From an uncultured Clostridia bacterium (lineage in GTDB: Bacteria > Bacillota > Clostridia > TANB77 > CAG-508), in the NCBI GenBank assembly GCA_934169725.1, contig CAKPOF010000003.1, positions 113,028-177,027 on the forward strand: DNA of 64,000 bases, read 5' to 3'. The position numbers and the translations under genes are program-made. This document shows positions 57,067 to 64,000 of the stretch, one piece after another. Within the stretch, counting starts at the first letter, position 1, and each line of letters starts with the position of its first letter. The notes below the pieces were generated by a model. It saw only the letters and a program-made list of their open reading frames with translations. It made no database searches and was not told the origin of the DNA.

Positions 57067-58518
57067 TTAAACACCAAACATATTTTTTATTAGTTTTAAT
57101 GCTTTAACTAATCCACCAATCATAGATGTTTTTTGTTCAGTTTTTTCTTTATAGTCTGATATTTTTTCTACTTGTATTCCATTTTTTACTTTTTCTGCTT
57201 GAGTAATAAAATTATCAACATGTCCTTCATAAACATTTTCTTTATTTCCTAAAATTATAAATGCGTGTTGTTCACCTTTAGCTTTGAATCTTTGTACATA
57301 AGGTATGTTTGCATTAGCATTTGCAGTGGCATAAATTTCATCACTATTTGTAAATGGAACAGTAGAATCTTCAGTTCCGTGAATGATTAGTAAAGGTGTT
57401 GAACTTTTCTTTAAGCTATTAACAGAACTTTGTAATTCGTCATATTTTTCTGGTGTTAAACCTACATCAACTTTTTCTATAATTAATTTTTTAATAGTAG
57501 CTTCACCAACTACATCAGATAAATCTGTTTTGTTGAAAATTCCTAATATTTTTGCAACTAATTTATTATCACTATAAGAATTTAACATGTCTTTAACTAT
57601 TCCTGTCATAGAAGTATAACCACAATCTTCTACTAATCCAATTACATTTTGATCTTTAATTGTTTTATTATCAACAGTTAATCCTGATAGAAATACAGTT
57701 GTTGCACCACCTAAAGATACACCATGTACAAATATTTCATCACAATTGTTAGGATATTTGTCATTTAGGTATGTAAGCCAATCCCATACGTCAAGACTTT
57801 CTAAGTATCCCATAGCAACACTACCTTTACTATTACCAAAGCCTCTTAAATCAGGAGCAAATACATTAAATCCTTGATCTAAATACATTTGACCTAGAGA
57901 ATCAGCCATTGCTTGTCCATTCATCATAAATCCATGTACTAAAACAACCCATTTTTTAGATGTTGGTTTTCCTTCAGAATCTGCATTTGCATAGTAGATA
58001 TTACCACTTAAGCTTACTTTATACTTATCTCCAGATAATCTTCCAGCAGTAGTAGCTGATATTTCAACAACCTCATTTGGTTTCAAACTTTTTAATGCAC
58101 TGTTACTACTATTTTTAGATAGTGATTTTAAAGTTTCTACAATAGATGTTATTAAAGAAGATGAATCTTTAGCATTACTAGAAATTATTTTATTTAATAT
58201 TTCAGTAGATGAAGATGATATAATTGATGTATCTTTATATTTATTTTGAAGTTCAGTCATCTTATCAATAATATCTATTTTTGTATCAGAAACACTCTTG
58301 TTTTTATCAATACTTTGAACATATTGATTAAGATCGCTTAAAAAGTTTTTATAGTTGCTTGCATCTCCATATTTTTTATTTAACATTGAGTTTGCATTAT
58401 CCTTGTTTAAAAATGGCCAAAAATTAAAGGCAGCCTTTGAAGTTACAGGTATAAATACCATTCCTAATATAATTAATGATATTAGGAGTATCTTTGAAAT
58501 TTTTAATATTTTTCTCAT
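57067..58518 (-). CDS. Secreted or membrane-anchored alpha/beta hydrolase
   Basis: The ATG at 58518 follows aaaggg. The 483-residue protein has an N-terminal membrane/signal segment, a helical N-terminal region of about 130 residues, and a hydrolase domain with oxyanion HGFMMNG, nucleophile GVSLGGA (Ser near 268), acid in HGTEDSTVPF and His in GEQHAF. It resembles the BAAT/PldB/YqkD class of serine hydrolases. The substrate is unknown; it is probably an ester or peptide outside the cell. Confidence 0.85.
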   Translation of the reverse strand: MRKILKISKILLISLIILGMVFIPVTSKAAFNFWPFLNKDNANSMLNKKYGDASNYKNFLSDLNQYVQSIDKNKSVSDTKIDIIDKMTELQNKYKDTSIISSSSTEILNKIISSNAKDSSSLITSIVETLKSLSKNSSNSALKSLKPNEVVEISATTAGRLSGDKYKVSLSGNIYYANADSEGKPTSKKWVVLVHGFMMNGQAMADSLGQMYLDQGFNVFAPDLRGFGNSKGSVAMGYLESLDVWDWLTYLNDKYPNNCDEIFVHGVSLGGATTVFLSGLTVDNKTIKDQNVIGLVEDCGYTSMTGIVKDMLNSYSDNKLVAKILGIFNKTDLSDVVGEATIKKLIIEKVDVGLTPEKYDELQSSVNSLKKSSTPLLIIHGTEDSTVPFTNSDEIYATANANANIPYVQRFKAKGEQHAFIILGNKENVYEGHVDNFITQAEKVKNGIQVEKISDYKEKTEQKTSMIGGLVKALKLIKNMFGV

Positions 58519-58603
58519 AACAATCACCCTTTCTTATCTTATGTTTTTTCATAAGTTTTCATCTAATACTATTTTAACACAAATTAAAAAATAATCAAAA
58601 AAT

Positions 58604-60142
58604 TTATTCCCATTCAATTGTTGCTGGTGGTTTAGATGTAATATCATAAACAACTCTATTAACATGTTTTACTTCATTAACAATTCTAGAAGAAACTTTT
58701 TCTAATACTTCATATGGTATTTTGCTCCAAACACCAGTCATGAAATCTGTAGTTTCAACTGCGCGAAGAGCAACAGTATAATCATATGTTCTTTCATCAC
58801 CCATAACACCAACAGATTTCAGATTTGTTAGAACTGCAAAATATTGATTTATGTTTTTATGAAGTCCTGCTTTTGATATTTCAGTTCTAAAAATGCTATC
58901 AGCTTCTTTTAATATTTCTAATTTGTCGTCTGTAATTTCACCTATAATTCTTATTGCTAATCCTGGACCAGGGAAAGGTTGTCTAAATACTAAATTTTCA
59001 GGAATTCCTAATTCCAATCCAGTTTGTCTAACTTCATCTTTAAATAGATTTCTTAAAGGTTCTACAATTTCTTTGAAATCAACATAATCAGGTAGTCCAC
59101 CAACATTATGATGGCTTTTTATTACAGAACTTTTTCCTAAACCACTTTCTATAACATCAGGATAGATAGTTCCTTGAACTAAAAAGTCTACTGTACCAAT
59201 TTTTTTAGCCTCTTCTTCAAAAACTCTTATAAATTCTTCACCTATAATTTTTCTTTTGGCTTCAGGATCTGCAACACCAGAAAGCTTTGATAAAAATCTA
59301 TCTTTAGCATTTACACGGATTAAATTTATATCAAATTGATTTCTAAATATCTCTTCAACTTCATCACCTTCATTTTTTCTAAGCAAACCATGATCAACGA
59401 AAATACATGTTAAATTTTTTCCAATAGCTTTATTTAATAAAACAGCAGCTACTGAAGAATCTACGCCTCCTGATAAAGCACATAAAGCTTTTTTATCACC
59501 GATTTTTTCTTTTAAGTTATGGATGCTTTCTTCTACAAATGAAGAAATTTTCCAATCAGCAGAACAATTACAAATATTAAATAGAAAATTTTTAATAACT
59601 TGAGTTCCGTTAACAGATAAATTTACTTCAGGATGAAATTGTATACCAAAAAGATTTTTTTCTGGATTTTCCATAGCAGCATTAGGACAATGTTCTGTAA
59701 AACCAATATTTTTAAAACCATTAGGTACTTCTGAGACAAAATCAGTATGACTCATTAAAAAATTATTTTCGCTATCAAAATTTTTGAATAGGGAAGATGT
59801 ATTATCTATATTAACCTTAGTTGTACCATATTCTCGCGTATCGGCTTTTGAAACTTTTCCTCCTAAAACATGTGTCATCAATTGCATTCCATAGCAAATT
59901 CCCAAAATAGGAATTCCTAATTCGAAAATCTCATTATTGCATTTAGGAGAATCTTCACCATATACACTTGCGGGTCCACCGGTGAATATAATACCTTTAG
60001 GATTTTTTTCTTTAATTTTATCAATAGATATGTCATAATGTACTACTTCAGAATATACATTACAATCTCTAACTCTTCTTGCAATTAATTGATTATATTG
60101 ACCACCAAAGTCTAAAATCAAGATTAGTTCGTTTTTTTTCAT
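58604..60142 (-). CDS. guaA: GMP synthase (glutamine-hydrolysing)
   Basis: GuaA aminates XMP to GMP. The 512-residue protein has a class I glutaminase domain ([21 protein letters not shown] with the Cys, QFHPEV), the PP-loop [16 protein letters not shown] near residue 219, and the C-terminal dimer part ending KPPATIEWE. An ggaggt site precedes the ATG. No purine riboswitch was seen in the 100 bases upstream. Confidence 0.97.
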   Translation of the reverse strand: MKKNELILILDFGGQYNQLIARRVRDCNVYSEVVHYDISIDKIKEKNPKGIIFTGGPASVYGEDSPKCNNEIFELGIPILGICYGMQLMTHVLGGKVSKADTREYGTTKVNIDNTSSLFKNFDSENNFLMSHTDFVSEVPNGFKNIGFTEHCPNAAMENPEKNLFGIQFHPEVNLSVNGTQVIKNFLFNICNCSADWKISSFVEESIHNLKEKIGDKKALCALSGGVDSSVAAVLLNKAIGKNLTCIFVDHGLLRKNEGDEVEEIFRNQFDINLIRVNAKDRFLSKLSGVADPEAKRKIIGEEFIRVFEEEAKKIGTVDFLVQGTIYPDVIESGLGKSSVIKSHHNVGGLPDYVDFKEIVEPLRNLFKDEVRQTGLELGIPENLVFRQPFPGPGLAIRIIGEITDDKLEILKEADSIFRTEISKAGLHKNINQYFAVLTNLKSVGVMGDERTYDYTVALRAVETTDFMTGVWSKIPYEVLEKVSSRIVNEVKHVNRVVYDITSKPPATIEWE

Positions 60143-60244
60143 TTTTAACCTCCATATTAAATATTAAAACACAATATTATAATAACATAACAGATACCTA
60201 AAGTAAAGGAATAAAACTATATATTTAAAATTATAAAATAATAA

Positions 60245-60268
60245 AAAGCCATCTGGATTAATGGCTTT
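60245..60268 (-). terminator. Rho-independent terminator after the OB-fold gene
   Basis: An 8-bp stem (60245-60252 with 60261-60268) ends in a T-run on the minus strand and overlaps the stop codon at 60267-60269. Confidence 0.85.
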
Positions 60269-60815
60269 ATACAATGTTTTCAGTAGGGATATAAGTGTTA
60301 TCTGGAGGATATACATATTCATCATTTGGCTTTTCGACATTATGTATTTCAGTAACCTTTATAATAGGCATATCGCCATGATAAAAACCTTTTGTTATTT
60401 CTCCAGAAAGTTCTACCCAACAATTATTGGGGAAACTTTGTGCATTATCAAATTCACACAAAAAACCGACGATAACATATTGAAAATCAGAAGATATTAT
60501 CATATCTCTTGCTAAAATGAATTGTTTGTCTGATAAATCTGTAACTCTATATATATAACCTGTGAACTTTATGTTAGTACCAATATAATTATTAATATTT
60601 TCATGCACAGATTTTAGTATGTTAGTATAATTTTTGCTAGAAATTGTATTGACTTTATTTTGGGGTGTACAACCAGAACTGTTTTTCTCATTATTAGCAC
60701 CATAAAATAGTTTAAATGTAACAAATATTAATATAGAAATTATAATAAGAACTATTAAAACAAAAAACAATTTAAATATTTTATTTCCATTGACTTTAAA
60801 ATTATATATAAACAT
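60267..60815 (-). CDS. Membrane-anchored DUF1980/YcgQ C-terminal-like protein
   Basis: The ATG at 60815 follows gaaagga. The 182-residue protein has one N-terminal membrane segment (residues 15-38) and a C-terminal domain with GTNIKFTGYIYRV, NNCWVELSGEIT and PIIKVTEIHNVEKPNDEYVYP. The last segment matches the end of the TIGR03943/YcgQ (DUF1980) family, an OB-like fold. The usual CC pair of the family is replaced by SS in MIISSDF. The N-terminal YcgQ membrane domain is missing. The function is unknown. Confidence 0.65.
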   Translation of the reverse strand: MFIYNFKVNGNKIFKLFFVLIVLIIISILIFVTFKLFYGANNEKNSSGCTPQNKVNTISSKNYTNILKSVHENINNYIGTNIKFTGYIYRVTDLSDKQFILARDMIISSDFQYVIVGFLCEFDNAQSFPNNCWVELSGEITKGFYHGDMPIIKVTEIHNVEKPNDEYVYPPDNTYIPTENIV

Positions 60816-60896
60816 ATAAAAAATCCTTTCAAGAAAGTAATTACTAAAATATATGTAATATTGTATAAATTAATGACTAATAAATTTGAATTAGTT

Positions 60897-61013
60897 TATA
60901 TATGTTACAATATAAGTCTCAATTTAAAATATTTAACTTATATTATAAAAGTTTAACAATATATTATTAAATTTAAAAAATGATTTATTTTATAAGCTAT
61001 GAATTTGTGACAT
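60897..61013. repeat. Core-less relative of the palindromic intergenic element
   Basis: The outer arms match copy 3 (tatatgttacaat..., aaaatatttaacttat, and at the right gctatgaatttgtgac), and one inner arm (60953-60974) is present, but the hairpin core is absent. It looks like an internal deletion or an empty form. It occupies much of the 299-base gap upstream of secA. Confidence 0.6.
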
Positions 61014-61114
61014 AAGTAGAAGAAATATAAAAAAATAAGAGTGTAAACTATTGCTAATTTTAAATATTAGTGATATAGTAACATGGAAAAATAAACTTAG
61101 GAGGACAGTTAATA

Positions 61115-63853
61115 ATGGGATTATTTAAAACATACAGTCAAAAAGAAGTAAAAAGAGTAAGGCCATTAGTAAATAAAATAAATGAGCTTGAAGAAGAAAT
61201 ATCAAAATTAAGTGATGCGGAATTAAGAGGAAAAACAGAGTATTTTAAAAAACAATTATCTGAAGGAAAAACATTAGATGATATATTACCAGAGGCTTTT
61301 GCAGTAGTTAGAGAGGCATCAAAAAGAGTTCTAGGTATGAGACATTTTGATGTTCAATTAATTGGTGGTATTATATTACATCAAGGAAGAATTGCTGAGA
61401 TGAAAACAGGTGAAGGAAAAACATTAGTTGCTACATTACCTGTATATTTAAATGCACTTGAAGGAAAAGGTGTACATGTTATTACAGTAAATGATTATTT
61501 AGCTAAAAGAGATAGTGAATGGATGGGAAAATTATATAAATTTTTAGGATTATCTGTTGGGCTTGTAATTGCTGGAATGGAACCTAAAGAAAAACAAAAA
61601 GCATATAGTGCTGATGTTACATATGGTACAAATAATGAATTTGGATTTGATTACTTAAGAGATAACATGGTTATATATAAAGATCAATTAGTACAAAGAG
61701 GATTAAATTATGCAATTGTCGATGAAATTGATAGTATCTTAATAGATGAAGCTAGAACACCACTTATAATTTCAGGAAGAGCAAATCAATCATCTGATTT
61801 ATATAAAAAAGCAGACAATTTTGTAAGAAGGTTAACACCAAAAGTTATTGTTGAAGAAGATGTTAAAGATTTTGAACAAGCAGAAGATAATGAAAGATAT
61901 GATTATATTGTTGATTTAAAAGCAAAATCAGCTTCACTTACACAAAAAGGAATAAAAAAAGCAGAAGAAGCTTTTGGATTAGATAATTTTAATGATTTAG
62001 AAAATTCAACATTAGTTCATCATGTTAACCAAGCATTACGTGCACATGGAGTTATGAAAAAAGATATTGATTATATAGTCAAAGATGGTGAAGTTTTAAT
62101 TGTAGATGAATTTACTGGACGTATTATGTATGGAAGACGTTATAACAACGGATTGCATCAAGCAATTGAAGCTAAAGAACATGTAAAAATTGCAGATGAA
62201 TCAAAAACATTGGCTACAATAACATTTCAAAACTATTTTAGAATGTATGATAAATTATCAGGTATGACAGGTACAGCTATGACAGAAGAAGCTGAATTTG
62301 AAGAAATATACAATTTAGACGTTGTTGAAATACCAACAAATAAACCAATGGTACGTAAAGATGAGAATGATGTTATTTATAAAAATGAGAATGCTAAATT
62401 TAATGCTATAGTAAATAGTATTAAAGAAAGTCATAAAAAAGGACAACCAGTGTTAGTTGGTACAGTTTCAATTGAAAAATCAGAAAAATTAAGTAAATTA
62501 TTAAATAAAGAGGGAATTAAGCACGAAGTTTTAAATGCTAAATATCATGAAAAAGAAGCAGAGATAGTTGCTCAAGCAGGTAAATTTGGAGCTGTAACAA
62601 TTGCGACAAACATGGCAGGACGTGGTACAGATATTATTTTAGGTGGAAACAGTGAATTCTTAGCTAAAGAAGAAATGAGAAAAAGTAAGATATCTCATGA
62701 ATTAATAGAAGAAGCCAATACATATTATGAAACAGACGACAAAGATATTTTGAATGCTAGAGAAACATTTAAAAAATTAGTAAGTAAATATGATGAACAA
62801 ATAAAAGAAGAAAAAGAAAAAGTTATTAATGCAGGTGGACTAAAAATAATAGGAACAGAAAGACATGAATCAAGAAGAATTGATAACCAATTAAGAGGCC
62901 GTTCAGGACGTCAAGGAGATAATGGTGAGTCTAAATTTTACATTGCATTAGATGATGATTTAATGAAAATATTTGGTGGAGACACAATTACAAAAGTATA
63001 TAATTCAATAGGTGCAGACGAAAATATGCCAATAGAATCTAGAATTATTTCAAAGGCAGTAGAAAATGCGCAAAAGAAAGTAGAAGGAAGAAACTTTTCA
63101 ATACGTAAAAATGTATTGAAATATGATGATGTTATGAATGCACAAAGAGAAATTATCTATGCACAAAGAAGAGAAGTTCTTGATGGAGAAAATATTCATG
63201 ATAATATAATAAATATGATTGATACTGTTGCTGAAGCTACTGTTAACATGTATGTTGAAAATGAAAATGGAGATGTAAATGTAGAAGCTTTAAATCAAGA
63301 AATAATCAATACATATGGAATAGAGATGTTAGACTACATTAAAGAAAATAATTCAGAAGCACAAAAAATTTCTGAAGAACTTATAAAAAAAGCAAACGAA
63401 AAATATGCAGAAAAAGAAGCAGAAATTGGCTCAGAAGAAATGAGAGAACTTGAAAGAGTAGTTATGCTTAAAGTTGTAGACGAAAAATGGATGAATCATA
63501 TTGATAGTATGGATGAATTAAAAAATGGTATAGGTTTACGTGCTTATGGACAACAAGATCCTGTTGTTAAATATAGAATTGAAGGAATGGACATGTTTGA
63601 AGAAATGATTTCAGACATAAAAGTTGACGTAGCAAAAATTCTTATGAATATAAGACAACAAGGAGAAGCAAAAAGACAAGAAACAGTAAAAATAACAGGA
63701 GCAGCTTTAGAAGCAATACATAGTGTAGATGGTGGATCTAAAATAGGAACAGATGTTGATAAAACAATTAGAAATGATGGACCCAAAATAGGTAGAAATG
63801 ATCCATGTCCATGTGGAAGTGGAAAGAAATACAAGAACTGTTGTGGTAAATAA
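61115..63853 (+). CDS. secA: Preprotein translocase ATPase SecA
   Basis: SecA drives protein export through SecYEG. The 912-residue protein has [35 protein letters not shown] (Walker A GEGKT near residue 108), [74 protein letters not shown], and the zinc-binding C-terminus [19 protein letters not shown]. The prfB gene that often follows would lie beyond the window. Confidence 0.97.
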   Translation: MGLFKTYSQKEVKRVRPLVNKINELEEEISKLSDAELRGKTEYFKKQLSEGKTLDDILPEAFAVVREASKRVLGMRHFDVQLIGGIILHQGRIAEMKTGEGKTLVATLPVYLNALEGKGVHVITVNDYLAKRDSEWMGKLYKFLGLSVGLVIAGMEPKEKQKAYSADVTYGTNNEFGFDYLRDNMVIYKDQLVQRGLNYAIVDEIDSILIDEARTPLIISGRANQSSDLYKKADNFVRRLTPKVIVEEDVKDFEQAEDNERYDYIVDLKAKSASLTQKGIKKAEEAFGLDNFNDLENSTLVHHVNQALRAHGVMKKDIDYIVKDGEVLIVDEFTGRIMYGRRYNNGLHQAIEAKEHVKIADESKTLATITFQNYFRMYDKLSGMTGTAMTEEAEFEEIYNLDVVEIPTNKPMVRKDENDVIYKNENAKFNAIVNSIKESHKKGQPVLVGTVSIEKSEKLSKLLNKEGIKHEVLNAKYHEKEAEIVAQAGKFGAVTIATNMAGRGTDIILGGNSEFLAKEEMRKSKISHELIEEANTYYETDDKDILNARETFKKLVSKYDEQIKEEKEKVINAGGLKIIGTERHESRRIDNQLRGRSGRQGDNGESKFYIALDDDLMKIFGGDTITKVYNSIGADENMPIESRIISKAVENAQKKVEGRNFSIRKNVLKYDDVMNAQREIIYAQRREVLDGENIHDNIINMIDTVAEATVNMYVENENGDVNVEALNQEIINTYGIEMLDYIKENNSEAQKISEELIKKANEKYAEKEAEIGSEEMRELERVVMLKVVDEKWMNHIDSMDELKNGIGLRAYGQQDPVVKYRIEGMDMFEEMISDIKVDVAKILMNIRQQGEAKRQETVKITGAALEAIHSVDGGSKIGTDVDKTIRNDGPKIGRNDPCPCGSGKKYKNCCGK

Positions 63854-63907
63854 CCTCGCAAACCATTATAAAATAAGGAATTGTTAAAAATAGAAAAAAT
63901 GATAAAT

Positions 63908-64000
63908 TTGTCCACAGATGACAATTTGTCCACATAGCATAAATAATGTGGACAGAATCGAGGAAACCCCATAAAAATCAATAAAAAATCTACGTGGACA
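63908..64000. promoter_or_regulatory. Cluster of four DnaA-box-like TGTCCAC sites
   Basis: ttgtccaca occurs at 63908-63916 and 63926-63934, tgtggaca at 63947-63954, and gtggaca at 63994-64000. The first pair are 18 bases apart in direct orientation; the other two are inverted. The 9-mer differs from the Gram-positive DnaA box TTATCCACA at one base and equals the form used by high-GC actinobacteria. The site continues past the window edge. Confidence 0.4.

Noticed and set aside
60143..60260. Purine riboswitch upstream of guaA
   Set aside because: The 100-base leader shows no aptamer stems or conserved loop bases.

Overview
The window reads as one contig of an AT-rich, low-GC Gram-positive anaerobe of the class Clostridia, probably an uncultured gut-type lineage. 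The basis is very A/T-biased codon use, AGGAGG-type ribosome binding sites, sigma-A promoters (TTGNNN-17-TATAAT), a T-box leader, a trimeric electron-bifurcating [FeFe] hydrogenase, and sporulation-linked genes: SigH, dipicolinate synthase subunit B, a SleB-type hydrolase, a polysaccharide deacetylase and a DacF-type carboxypeptidase. No rRNA, tRNA, phage, transposase or CRISPR array was seen. Almost all of it is ordinary chromosomal housekeeping DNA.

Layout. 1-8.6 kb: end of a lipid kinase, two membrane glycosyltransferases, an exported HExxH protein, queuosine genes queA-tgt, and an anchored WG-repeat protein. 8.7-13.5 kb: fatty-acid operon fabH-fabD-fabG-fabF-accB-fabZ, without acpP, enoyl reductase or accCDA. 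13.8-15.4 kb: a pilin-like leader fused to BspA-type repeats. 15.6-21.6 kb: phosphofructokinase, a FIST sensor protein, aldehyde dehydrogenase, a small anchored protein, iron alcohol dehydrogenase. 21.7-25.5 kb: T-box, aldose-epimerase-like gene, valS. 25.6-29 kb: cell-wall enzymes. 29-34.7 kb: zinc phospholipase-like protein, a tail-less FtsZ, a CmpB-family membrane protein, dpaB, a YneA-like LysM protein, pepF. 34.7-40.9 kb: a second CmpB-family protein, the tcdA / cysteine desulfurase / ttcA tRNA-sulfur set, sigH, an orphan zeta-toxin-like kinase, a broken DUF2798 gene. 41-44.7 kb: uvrB, broken cysE, broken DUF5684 gene. 44.8-49.1 kb: hydrogenase HydC-HydB-HydA. 49.2-56.3 kb: murD, small proteins, a Cys-rich CBS protein, an AI-2E family transporter, an FHA-ABCG transporter. 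56.4-64 kb: two exported proteins, guaA, an OB-fold protein, secA, and a cluster of DnaA-box-like sites at the right edge.

The most notable non-genic signal is a family of palindromic intergenic elements: three full copies and one copy lacking its core. They have long terminal inverted repeats and an internal hairpin whose two arms change together between copies. A second short hairpin repeat occurs twice in opposite orientation. Four genes (dac, DUF2798, cysE, DUF5684) are each broken by a single small indel, in three cases in a homopolymer or at a collapsed direct repeat, which suggests assembly error or slipped-strand variation. Cross-gene logic is clearest for the hydrogenase trimer (NADH + reduced ferredoxin to H2), the tRNA sulfur genes, and valS under tRNA-Val control.
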